DNA of 64,000 nt from Candidatus Hydrogenedentota bacterium (GTDB taxonomy: Bacteria > Hydrogenedentota > Hydrogenedentia > Hydrogenedentales > JAEUWI01), in contig JAEUWI010000024.1 in NCBI GenBank assembly GCA_016791475.1, positions 1 to 64,000 of the forward strand. The letters run 5' to 3'. The notes beneath the pieces were generated by a model that did no database searches, was not told the DNA's origin, and saw only the letters and a list, made by a program, of their open reading frames with translations. Position 1 is the stretch's first letter; each line of letters opens with the position of its first letter. Positions 7,588 through 15,638 of this stretch are shown here, piece by piece. The position numbers and the translations under genes were made by a program.

Positions 7588-9585
7588 CTACCGCGCCGCG
7601 GGGGCTTCACCTTCCGAGGGGGCCTCGGTCGGCGCGCCCTCCACCGTGGCGCCGTCGGCGCCGACGGCGGCTTCCGCGGCCGCTTGGGACGCCGCGATGG
7701 CCGCTTCGAGATCTTTGAGATAGATGGTCCAGCGAGCTGTAAGCCAGGTGTCTTCGAGGGCTCCAATGGCGCGGACTTCACGGATAACGTTGGTGATGCG
7801 CGCCAGACCGGGGTCCATCGCGGTCGGGCCCCCGGGCACCATGGTGGCCGCCGCCATGCCCTGCTCGATAATTCCCGAGTTGAGCACGATCGTCTGGTAG
7901 ACGGGTTTCTCGATATCCATCGGGGGTTCCATCGCGGCAAAGAGCGGGGAAGCCTTCTGGGCCTTGTGGAGATCGATGACGGCCTTCGCCCCCTCCTCGC
8001 TGGTGGTCGCCAGCAGGATATTGTCCACGAAGCTCAGGTTGATATCCATGCCGATCGGTGTGGGCAGTTTGCCAATCGAATAGCCTTCGTGCTCGACGCC
8101 GGCCTCCATGGGAACAAACATCTGCAGGAGGCCCTGGGTGGCTTCGGGCTGGGCCAGGCCCACCATGGCATAGATGACGGGAAGACCGGCCTGGGCACCG
8201 GTGATGCCAATGGAGAGTTCATCGCCGATCTGGCTGATGACCTGCGTGGCCATACCGGCGCTGGCGGCCGCGTTGGCGTCGCTGGAGGCGCCGAGAACCG
8301 GAACGACTTCTTCCAGGAGCTGTTTCTTGTACTCTTCCGTAAAGCGCAGGCTGATCAGGGCGAGGGTGTTCTCGGGAAGATAGCGCGCAAGACGGAGCGG
8401 AGCGGGCTGTCCCGTTTTCTCCATCATCCCGGGATGGGTGGTGCTGTCCATCCGGGAGAGGAGCTCGATTTCGCCGTCCGTGATGGATGCGGTGAGCACC
8501 ATGGGGTCGTCGCCGCCTTCGGTGAACATGGATTTGTACTTGATCATCTGCGCGGCCACGAGGGGCTCGGCGCCGCTGTCAAGGCCCAGGAGGGGTATCG
8601 CCGTCTCGAACATGGGCAGGAAGCGACCACCGTAAACCAGCGCCACGGCCTCATCCGCAACCTTGGGCGGGCACGCTACGGTGCCGTAGCGGAACGTGGC
8701 GGGGTCTTTCACACGCTTCGCGGCGCCTCGGAGCAAATCGAGACTGCCGAAGACGATTTGCTTGTCGGTGGTGAAGTAGCCCCAGATTTCCCGCGTGGTG
8801 ATGCTGACGCCGTCCACGTCTTCGGTGCCCGCCGCGAGGGAAGCGAGTTCGCCGTCGGCCGCCGCGATGCGCTCGATCTCGGTGCGGGCCTTCTCCGGAT
8901 CCGTCACGCCAAGCACCACGACCCAATCGGGTTCGTCGGCGTTTTCAAAGAAGTCGGGCTGAAATTCCGGTTCGTCCGCGGATTCTTCCGGGGTGGGTTC
9001 GGAGCCCTCCGGGGAAGCGCCGGGCTCGGCGGGCGCGGCGGCGTCTTTTGCCGCCTGCTCGGCCTCCATGGCATCGTATTTCGCCTTGGCCTCGGCAGCC
9101 GATTTAACGGTCTTGCTTACGTCCACAAAAGCCGCCACGGGCGCGGCGGGATCGACACCCAGCGCGGCCGCCAGGGCCTCGTAGGTATCGGCCTGAACGC
9201 CGACCTCGTCCGCGGCGTCGTACATGAGGTGCTTGAGCTCCGTGTCGATGTCCCGTTCGGGCTCCGACAGGGCCTTGACCAGGGGCACAATGCGATCGCG
9301 AAGTCCCGGCAGGGCGGGCAGCGCCACGGCAATCTGGGCTTCCGCCGGCATGAAGGCGAGGCCGGGAAGGGTCGACGGTACGGTCTCGGCCATGGGCGGG
9401 CCGGCGGGCTTGGCGGGCTCGGCCACCTCGGCGGGCCGATCGGACGGAACGGCCACGACTTCTTCCGCCGGCGGCGCCTCTTCCTCCTCTCCGCCGCAAC
9501 CGGTGATTATCGCGGCTGCGCTGAAAAGCAACAGGGGGGCCAGCAGGAGCTGTAGCAGGTATTTCTTACGTAGCAGGTCTGACAT
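7588..9585 (-). CDS. Large predicted lipoprotein (DUF3352-like)
   Basis: This 665-residue protein starts with a signal peptide and a lipobox (IITGC, Cys30), so it should be lipidated and sit at the membrane facing the periplasm. A Glu/Ala/Pro-rich linker follows (about 32-75). The rest repeats patterns typical of DUF3352-type proteins: long stretches of 'evaluate protein as fraction' strands such as LPGLAFMPAEAQIAVALPAL and repeated LPENTLALISLRF-like segments. A second acidic, Ala/Pro-rich insert lies near 180-215, and the tail is again Ala/Glu-rich. No enzymatic motif is visible and the function is unknown. It is separated from its upstream neighbour by 220 bases and probably has its own promoter. 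Confidence 0.7.
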   Translation of the reverse strand: MSDLLRKKYLLQLLLAPLLLFSAAAIITGCGGEEEEAPPAEEVVAVPSDRPAEVAEPAKPAGPPMAETVPSTLPGLAFMPAEAQIAVALPALPGLRDRIVPLVKALSEPERDIDTELKHLMYDAADEVGVQADTYEALAAALGVDPAAPVAAFVDVSKTVKSAAEAKAKYDAMEAEQAAKDAAAPAEPGASPEGSEPTPEESADEPEFQPDFFENADEPDWVVVLGVTDPEKARTEIERIAAADGELASLAAGTEDVDGVSITTREIWGYFTTDKQIVFGSLDLLRGAAKRVKDPATFRYGTVACPPKVADEAVALVYGGRFLPMFETAIPLLGLDSGAEPLVAAQMIKYKSMFTEGGDDPMVLTASITDGEIELLSRMDSTTHPGMMEKTGQPAPLRLARYLPENTLALISLRFTEEYKKQLLEEVVPVLGASSDANAAASAGMATQVISQIGDELSIGITGAQAGLPVIYAMVGLAQPEATQGLLQMFVPMEAGVEHEGYSIGKLPTPIGMDINLSFVDNILLATTSEEGAKAVIDLHKAQKASPLFAAMEPPMDIEKPVYQTIVLNSGIIEQGMAAATMVPGGPTAMDPGLARITNVIREVRAIGALEDTWLTARWTIYLKDLEAAIAASQAAAEAAVGADGATVEGAPTEAPSEGEAPAAR

Positions 9586-9806
9586 GTAGTGGGTTCCCTC
9601 CCCATCGGGGATTGGCTTTTGTTAGGGCCTCGCGTCGTGTGCGGGCCCGGGTCCTTCGTTCTGCGCTTGGCGGAGATCGCATGCTCGACCCCACGTTGCC
9701 ATGGAGGCGGGGCGGGGAAACCCGCTCCAATCATCCAATACTATCCTACCGTTCAGTATGAACGGCGTCACGCATTCAATCAAGTTATGCAATACTGAAG
9801 ACCGCG

Positions 9807-10814
9807 CTACTTCGCGCCGAGGTAGGCGTCCAGGTTTTCCCGATAGTAGTCCCGCGTGCGGCCAAGGCCCTCCTCCAGTGTTGTTCGGGGCACCCAGGGA
9901 ATCGCCGACTTAATACGCGTATTCGAGATCGACACGTCGCCCACGTCCATGGCCGCCCAGTCCTTTGGCCAGGGTACCTGATCGACATCGCCCTTGCCGA
10001 CGACCGCCACGACTTTTCGCGCGAAATCGACGATGGAATATTCGCCGTCGCCCGCCGCGAAATAGACTTCCCCGAGGGTCGACTCCGTCAGGGCCGTGGT
10101 CAGGAGCGCCTCCACGCAGTCGTCCACATACAGCACGTTGCGCTTCTGGACGCCGTCGCCGTAAATCGTGAGATGGCGGCCTTGCAACGCGAGTCCGATG
10201 AAGAAGTTGAGCACGCCCGCGTCGCTGCTCTTGATATTGGCACGGGGCCCATAAATATTGGCGAGACGCACGACCGTAGTCCGGAGCCCGTGCACACCGT
10301 GGTAGATGAGGTGATATTTCTCGGCCACGCTCTTGTTGGCCGAGTAGATGTCCAGGGGAAATTCCGGGTGCATCTCGTCTATCGGGGCGTGGAGCATGGC
10401 GCCGCACTGGGTGCTGGTGCCGATATAGACCACCCGCGCGGTGGGATTGTCCTGGCGCACCGACTCCAACACGTTCATCGTGCCCTTGCAGTTGATGGCG
10501 ATGTCGAGGAAGGGATCTTTGAGCGAATAACTGTGGGAAGTGTGCCCCGCGCAGTTGAAAATAAAATCCTGACCCCGCACTTCACGGTTGACGAGGTTGT
10601 AGTCGCGGATATCGTTGTGGACCACGCGGATCGTCCGCAGGTGCGCACCCAGATTGAGCGGATTGCCGCCGCCGTGCTCCAGCAGGGAGTCGTACACGGT
10701 GACTTCGGCCCCGAGAGAGAGACACGTCAGCGCAAGGTTGCTCCCGATGAAGCCGAGTCCGCCCAGCACCAGCACACGCTTGCCCGAGAGGCCCGCCCGC
10801 ATCGTTTCATCCAT
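9807..10814 (-). CDS. NAD-dependent sugar-nucleotide epimerase/dehydratase
   Basis: This 335-residue extended short-chain dehydrogenase has the dinucleotide motif GGLGFIG near residue 20, a STQCG active-site serine/threonine region and the catalytic [25 protein letters not shown] and [20 protein letters not shown] are the typical substrate-binding blocks of UDP-sugar 4-epimerases and dTDP-glucose dehydratases. The open frame extends much further upstream, but that part overlaps deoC in another frame, so I start at the ATG at 10814 (MDETMRAG). It sits 53 bases downstream of deoC on the same strand. The precise substrate is unclear. Confidence 0.88.
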   Translation of the reverse strand: MDETMRAGLSGKRVLVLGGLGFIGSNLALTCLSLGAEVTVYDSLLEHGGGNPLNLGAHLRTIRVVHNDIRDYNLVNREVRGQDFIFNCAGHTSHSYSLKDPFLDIAINCKGTMNVLESVRQDNPTARVVYIGTSTQCGAMLHAPIDEMHPEFPLDIYSANKSVAEKYHLIYHGVHGLRTTVVRLANIYGPRANIKSSDAGVLNFFIGLALQGRHLTIYGDGVQKRNVLYVDDCVEALLTTALTESTLGEVYFAAGDGEYSIVDFARKVVAVVGKGDVDQVPWPKDWAAMDVGDVSISNTRIKSAIPWVPRTTLEEGLGRTRDYYRENLDAYLGAK

Positions 10815-10867
10815 GAAAATCGCCTCGTTCAGGCGGCGCGTCTCCGCGCACGCGCCGGATGTATCCC

Positions 10868-11512
10868 TCAGGACGGAATTTCTTCCAGAATCTCGATGCC
10901 CGCACTGGTGCCGATGCGCGATGCGCCGGCCTTCAGCATGGCAATTGCTTCGCCATAGGTCCGAATCCCGCCCGCCGCCTTCACGCCCAGTGCATCGCCC
11001 ACGACGGACTTCATCAGCGCCACGTCTTCCGGCGTTGCCCCGCCGTGTCCGAAGCCCGTGGAGGTCTTTACGAAGGCCGCACCGGCGCGCTTGCTCATCT
11101 CGCAGACGGCGATCTTTTCGTCGCGCGTGAGGTAGCTGGTCTCCAGAATGACCTTGACGGGTACGCCCTTGATGGCCTTGACCACCGCGGCAATCTCCCG
11201 CTCGACAAAAGTAGGGTAGCCTGACTTCAGCGCACCGATATTGATGACCATGTCGATTTCGTTGGCGCCGTTGCGCACCGCGTCCTTCGCCTCCTCCACC
11301 TTCATCTGGGCGGTCGACGCCCCGAGGGGAAAAGCGATGCACGTGGAAACGCCAACCCGGCTGCCCGCCAGCTTCTTCGCGCAGAAGGAGGTCCAGGCCG
11401 GATTCACCGCCACCGTGGCAAAATTGCAGGCCAGGGCCTCGTCGCACAATTCGCGGATATCGACTTCCGTTGCAAAGGCCCGAAGCTGGGTATGATCGAT
11501 CAGCCGGGCCAT
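10868..11512 (-). CDS. deoC: Deoxyribose-phosphate aldolase
   Basis: This 214-residue class I aldolase reversibly cleaves 2-deoxyribose 5-phosphate to glyceraldehyde 3-phosphate and acetaldehyde. Visible hallmarks are the start ARLIDHTQL, the Schiff-base lysine in FVKTSTGFG, and the phosphate-binding block VKAAGGIRT followed by [11 protein letters not shown] start at the ATG at 11512, which gives the normal bacterial length; the upstream in-frame extension is low in coding character. It leads the deoC-epimerase pair. Confidence 0.95.
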   Translation of the reverse strand: MARLIDHTQLRAFATEVDIRELCDEALACNFATVAVNPAWTSFCAKKLAGSRVGVSTCIAFPLGASTAQMKVEEAKDAVRNGANEIDMVINIGALKSGYPTFVEREIAAVVKAIKGVPVKVILETSYLTRDEKIAVCEMSKRAGAAFVKTSTGFGHGGATPEDVALMKSVVGDALGVKAAGGIRTYGEAIAMLKAGASRIGTSAGIEILEEIPS

Positions 11513-11858
11513 ATTCGCTCGTTTCAAACCACTACTTCCTTTATTCCTCCGGCCGGGCCGGGCTGCACCGCGCAGTTTGGGTGCTATGGTATCACGGATG
11601 GCTCGCCAACGGAAAACAGTTGACAGTGGACCTGAAGCTGACGGGAGCCTGTGGGTCGTGTGGGTCTTATGGGTCGTATGTGGATACCTGAATTCAACTA
11701 TCAACTATCAACTGTCAACTATCAACTGTCAACTATCAACTGTCAACTGTCAACTGTCAACTATCAACTTTCCCATGCTAGACTCTGTTCTAAAACGTTA
11801 ACTCCAGCAGGCAGGAGCGTTGCGCGCTTTCGCGCGAACCTCGGAAGGACACCGTCTC
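11513..11858. other. Divergent intergenic region with repeats
   Basis: This separates leftward deoC from the rightward transporter fusion. It must hold both promoters, but I see no clear consensus pair. The right half contains loose copies of a GGGTCGTATG-like unit (11653-11681), then the seven-base tandem array annotated separately. No gene is supported here. Confidence 0.5.
11694..11770 (+). repeat. Heptameric tandem array, 11 units of TCAACTR
   Basis: Eleven consecutive seven-base units read TCAACTA or TCAACTG, with a final TCAACTT, covering 77 bases without interruption. The seventh base alternates A and G. Its reverse complement reads as repeated TTGA-containing units. It lies between two divergent promoters, so copy-number change could affect spacing. 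The role is unknown. Confidence 0.9.
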
Positions 11859-14210
11859 ATGAATGAAAACGAGTACTTAACCGATCTTGCGGGCAAGCCG
11901 CTCCTCTCGCGGGTAAAGGGTTACCTCAAGCTGAGCGGACCGGGGTACATGCAGAGCGCCATGACCCTGGGCGGGGGCACGATCGCCTCGTGCGTGCTCA
12001 TGGGCTCGCTTATGGGTTATCAACTGCTCTGGGTGCAACCCCTGGCCATTTTTCTGGGACTGTGCGTCCTGGCCGCGGTGGCCAAGCAGACGTGCCAGAC
12101 CGGTGAAAAGCCCTATGGCGTCTTCTGGGACCGGCTCCACCCGGCCATGGCCCTGGCCTGGGGCGTTGCGGCGCTGGTGGCGACGGTGCTGTGGCACATT
12201 CCCCAGTATTCTCTCACCGCCAATGGGGTGGTCGAACTGGCCAACGGTGTGGGCGTGGATCTTTCCAGCAACGTCGGCCGCGGCTTCATCGGCATCACCG
12301 TACTGGCGGCGGCCTGCTTCGTGGTGCGGCTCTATGACCAGGGAGCCAAGGGACTCAAGGTCTATGAGCTATTCGTAAAGGTGCTCGTGTGGGGTATCGT
12401 CATCGCCTTTGCGTTGGTGGCCTTCAGCACGCCCATCAACTGGAAAGAACTCTTCCTCGGGGTGACCGGCATCAGTTTCTTCAGTTCTTTGATGGCGGGC
12501 ACAGTTCCGCCCGAAGCCGTCAAGCCCGTTGTGGGGGGTATCGCGGCCGCCGTGGGCATCAACATGGTCTTCCTCTACCCCTATTCCCTTCTGAAAAAGA
12601 ACTGGGGCAAGGCCCACAAGGAGCTGGCCTACTTCGATCTCGTCAGCGGTATGATGATTCCGTTCCTTTTCGCCACCTCCTTCATGATTATCGCCGTGGC
12701 CAATACCATCGGCCCGGAACCCGGCGCCACCGGCACGCTCCTCCGGGACATTCGCGCCATTCTCCCCGTGCTTGAGGGCACCCTCGGCAAGCTGCTCTCC
12801 CTCCTGCTGATCGGCCTCGGCATGTTCGCCATCGGCTTCTCCACCATCATCACTCACATGCTCGCGAGCGGATTCATCGGGTGCGAACTCTTCGGCTATG
12901 AGTACAAGGGCAAACCCAAGATGTGGTTCACCCTGCTGCCCGCCGTCGGCGTCCTCGGCGTGCTCTATCCCTTCCCGTGGTACGCCGCCGTCACCGCGTC
13001 CACCCTGGCCGCCCCGCTCATGCCCGTGGCCATCGTGGGCTTCATCATTCTGCTCAATTCCCCGTCCTACATGGGCGAAGCCATGCCTCGGGGCGGCAAG
13101 CGCCTCTTCTGGAATGTCACCCTGACTACCGCCGTGGTGGTCATGTGCGGCGCGGCCTTCCTGGGCCTCAAGGACAACTGGGCCGACCTGAAGAAGAACC
13201 TCGCCCCGAAAGAGGAGGCCGCGGCCCTTCTATTCCCGCCCGCCCATGCCGCGGAAGAGAAGACAGAGATGCTGAAGCAGGTGGTCACCCGCAATCTCAT
13301 GGCCACGCAATTCGAGATCACCCTCTATGCTCCGGCGGATAAATTCAGCGCCACGAGTCTGGCGGATATCGGCATGGCGGCCCTGGATCGCATCGACGAA
13401 CTGGAGCGCCGCATCAGCGACTGGAAAGTGGACAGCTTCACGGCCAAAGTAAACAGGCTGGCCGCCACGGAGCCGGTGGAGGTCCATCCGGATCTGCTGG
13501 AGCTCCTGAGGATTTCGGAGGATGCGTATAAAGAGACGGGCGGCGTGTTCGACGTGACCGTCGGCCCGCTCTTGAAGCTCTGGGGCGTTTACCGGAAAGA
13601 GCAACATTTCCCGAGCCAGGAGGAAATCCAGGCCACCCTCCAGAATGTGGGTTTCGACAAGGTCAAGGTGGACTACGATAAACGGATGGTACAGTTCACC
13701 CAGCCGGGTGTGCGCCTCGACTTCGGCGGCATAGGCAAAGGCTATGCCCTCGACGTGGTGGCGCCCATGATCAAGGCGGCCGGCATCGAAAGCGCCCTGC
13801 TCAGTGGCGGTGACAGCTCCTACGTGGCCATCGGCGCTCCCCCCGGCACGGAGGGCTGGACCATTGTAATCGACAAGCCCTATCCGGATGGGGAGAACTT
13901 CATTGACAAAGTGACCATCCGGGATGAAGCCTTCACCACCTCTTCCGGCGAAGGGCGGGTGTTCGAAAAAGACGGCAAGCGCTTCAGCCACATCTTCGAC
14001 CCGCGCACCGGCGATCCTGTGGCGGAGACCCTCGGCACGATGATCATCACGCCGAGCGGCGCCTGGGGCGAGGTGCTCAGCAAGACCCTCATGATCTTCA
14101 ATGAAGACGAAGTGCGGGCCTGGTGCGAGAAGCACCCTGAAGTAAAGGCGATCAAAGTGGACCTTGTGGACGGGAAGCCGAAAGCGGCGAAGTTTAACTT
14201 TCCGGATTGA
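11859..14210 (+). CDS. Nramp-like transporter fused to ApbE flavinyltransferase
   Basis: This 783-residue protein has two parts in one uninterrupted frame. Residues 1 to about 440 are hydrophobic with roughly 11 membrane segments and resemble the Nramp family (opening SGPGYMQSAMTLGGGTIASC). The metal-binding DPGN of TM1 is replaced by LGGG, and no MPH motif is seen in TM6. After a PPAHAAEE junction, residues of about 470-783 are an ApbE FAD:protein FMN transferase, with FGGIGKGYALD near 623, a GGDSSYVAIG block near 650 and HIFDPRTGDP. The C-terminal metal-site block reads WGEVLSKTLM rather than the common ADALATAL. With 11 segments and a cytoplasmic N-terminus, ApbE would face the periplasm, where it normally works. 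Start: ATG at 11859 with GGAAGG upstream. Confidence 0.87.
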   Translation: MNENEYLTDLAGKPLLSRVKGYLKLSGPGYMQSAMTLGGGTIASCVLMGSLMGYQLLWVQPLAIFLGLCVLAAVAKQTCQTGEKPYGVFWDRLHPAMALAWGVAALVATVLWHIPQYSLTANGVVELANGVGVDLSSNVGRGFIGITVLAAACFVVRLYDQGAKGLKVYELFVKVLVWGIVIAFALVAFSTPINWKELFLGVTGISFFSSLMAGTVPPEAVKPVVGGIAAAVGINMVFLYPYSLLKKNWGKAHKELAYFDLVSGMMIPFLFATSFMIIAVANTIGPEPGATGTLLRDIRAILPVLEGTLGKLLSLLLIGLGMFAIGFSTIITHMLASGFIGCELFGYEYKGKPKMWFTLLPAVGVLGVLYPFPWYAAVTASTLAAPLMPVAIVGFIILLNSPSYMGEAMPRGGKRLFWNVTLTTAVVVMCGAAFLGLKDNWADLKKNLAPKEEAAALLFPPAHAAEEKTEMLKQVVTRNLMATQFEITLYAPADKFSATSLADIGMAALDRIDELERRISDWKVDSFTAKVNRLAATEPVEVHPDLLELLRISEDAYKETGGVFDVTVGPLLKLWGVYRKEQHFPSQEEIQATLQNVGFDKVKVDYDKRMVQFTQPGVRLDFGGIGKGYALDVVAPMIKAAGIESALLSGGDSSYVAIGAPPGTEGWTIVIDKPYPDGENFIDKVTIRDEAFTTSSGEGRVFEKDGKRFSHIFDPRTGDPVAETLGTMIITPSGAWGEVLSKTLMIFNEDEVRAWCEKHPEVKAIKVDLVDGKPKAAKFNFPD

Positions 14211-14615
14211 GTGGGAGCGTGGGCGATCAGACGGATCGGACCGATCTGACGTATCTGATCGATCGGTCTGATCGGTCAGATCGGTCAGATCGGTCAGATC
14301 GGTCAGATTCACTTTTACCTGCCAAAACTTCGCCCCAGCCGTTGTAAAGAGCAACCAGACTTTCGGCGCAACCACCGCACTCAGGGGAAGCACCCGTGGT
14401 GGCCTTTTTTTCACTTATGTGCGTCAGCCCCTGAAACTCTTTCCCTGTCGCAGGTATATATGCTCGTGTGCGTTGATGGAGCACAAGACCGGGGGTGATG
14501 GGCACGCGATACGGCCGCATTCAGGCGCCGAATTGGTCCAAGCGCGATCCCCCTCCGGACTCCCCGACGCCTGATCCCCAACCAAACAGAACCTGAAACA
14601 GGGAGAGTTTTACCC
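14211..14615. other. Intergenic region before pal
   Basis: No gene is supported in these 405 bases. The first 100 bases hold a ten-base tandem array, annotated separately. The remainder should contain the promoter of the Pal gene; the ribosome-binding site is GGGAGAG just before the ATG at 14616. Confidence 0.5.
14224..14309 (+). repeat. Ten-base tandem array (GATCGGTCAG-like)
   Basis: About eight units of a ten-base word close to GATCGGTCAG run through this segment. The last four or five are nearly identical and the first ones are diverged. The word is partly self-complementary (GATC core). It lies directly after the transporter-ApbE gene stop. A role as a transcription or replication signal is possible but unsupported. 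Confidence 0.8.
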
Positions 14616-15131
14616 ATGCAACAATCTATTAGCGTGTCTTTGTCCGCCCTGGCCCTGATCGCGCTGACGTTCGCGGCCTCCGGCTGTCACGGCGGCAAAG
14701 ACAAAGGCAAGCCCGAGAAACTCGGCGACAACACGACACACCGGGACATGGAAGCGTTACCCAACGTGGACGTGTGCCAGTTCGGCACCGCCGAAGGACT
14801 GAAGCCCGTCTACTTCGATTTCGACAGCGCGGCGCTCACCGTGCCCACCACGATGACCCTCGACCACAATGCGGAGCTCATCCAGGAAGTGCCGAATGTG
14901 ATTGTTCAGATTGCGGGCCACTGCGACGAGCGCGGCACGCAGGAGTACAACCTCGCGCTCGGCGAAAAACGCGCACAGAGCGTGCGCAATCACCTGCGCC
15001 AGCTCGGCGTGCCGGGGGATCGCCTCGTGACGATCAGTTACGGCGAGGAAGCTCCGGCGGTCCCCGGTCAGAGCGAGGCCGCCTGGGCCCAGAACCGACG
15101 CTGCGAATTCATGCGCGCGCCGCTGAACTGA
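14616..15131 (+). CDS. pal: Peptidoglycan-associated lipoprotein (Pal/OmpA family)
   Basis: This 171-residue protein has a signal peptide with lipobox AASGC (Cys24) and a C-terminal OmpA-like domain that binds diaminopimelate in peptidoglycan. YFDFDSAALT, IAGHCDERGTQEYNLALGEKR and ISYGEEAP are the standard Pal blocks, including the Asp and Arg of the peptidoglycan pocket. It anchors the outer membrane to the wall and supports a Gram-negative envelope. It is alone here, without tolB or tolQRA, which is unusual for Pal. A strong terminator follows. Confidence 0.92.
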   Translation: MQQSISVSLSALALIALTFAASGCHGGKDKGKPEKLGDNTTHRDMEALPNVDVCQFGTAEGLKPVYFDFDSAALTVPTTMTLDHNAELIQEVPNVIVQIAGHCDERGTQEYNLALGEKRAQSVRNHLRQLGVPGDRLVTISYGEEAPAVPGQSEAAWAQNRRCEFMRAPLN

Positions 15132-15155
15132 AATCGCCTTTTCCTCCGTCGATAG

Positions 15156-15192
15156 GGGCGCCCGGCCAGCGAGGTCGGGCGCCCGTTTTTTT
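15156..15192 (+). terminator. Intrinsic terminator of pal
   Basis: A nine-base perfect stem (GGGCGCCCG at 15156-15164 with CGGGCGCCC at 15176-15184) is followed within two bases by a run of seven T. It is a classic rho-independent terminator about 25 bases past the Pal stop codon. Confidence 0.92.
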
Positions 15193-15341
15193 GCAACCGT
15201 TCATGGATCAAACAGGTCCAAACCGGTGCAAATTCGGTCGATCTGACAACATCGCCGCTGAATCGTTATAGAAGTGAGCATGCACAGACGCGGAGCGCCG
15301 CGCCCTGAAAAAGCGTTGTGTTTACATCGCGTTAGATTAAC

Positions 15342-15371
15342 TGGACAGGGCCTTGCGCCGCCTCGTATAAT
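15342..15371 (+). promoter_or_regulatory. Sigma-70-like promoter for the Gfo/Idh gene
   Basis: A -35 element TGGACA (15342-15347) and a perfect -10 element TATAAT (15366-15371) are 18 bases apart. Transcription would start near 15378, leaving a leader of about 260 bases before the oxidoreductase start codon. Confidence 0.7.
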
Positions 15372-15638
15372 AAGGTGTTGAAGTTTAAGGAACGACGTAA
15401 AGCTTGGGGAAAAACTATGACCCCGGGCTTCGCAAGAAACCGAAATATCGAAACAGGCCCCCCTCTCCTTCCCCAGGGGCCGGGTGCGGTTTCGCAAAAG
15501 ACCACGTTAATGATCATCGGATAAGCGGCTGCGGCACATCGCCCCGGTCCGTCCGCCGGGAGCCTCCGCGAGAGCGGAAGCACCGCGGGCAAGCCCAAAC
15601 CTTTGCGGATTCATATCCAGCATTAAAAAGGAGAAGTC

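Larger units (their letters stand above)
15132..15638. other. Intergenic region with terminator, promoter and long leader
   Basis: The region holds the Pal terminator (15156-15192), a good promoter (15342-15371) and then a leader of about 260 bases before the Gfo/Idh start at 15639. The leader contains GC-rich inverted segments near 15450-15500, but I recognise no riboswitch class. No protein gene is supported. Confidence 0.55.

Noticed and set aside
10815-11447. N-terminal extension of the epimerase gene
   Set aside because: The extension lies in another frame of deoC and has no conserved character; the ATG at 10814 gives a normal family start.
11694-11770. Possible CRISPR array
   Set aside because: The units are seven bases with no spacers and no cas genes are present; this is a simple tandem repeat.
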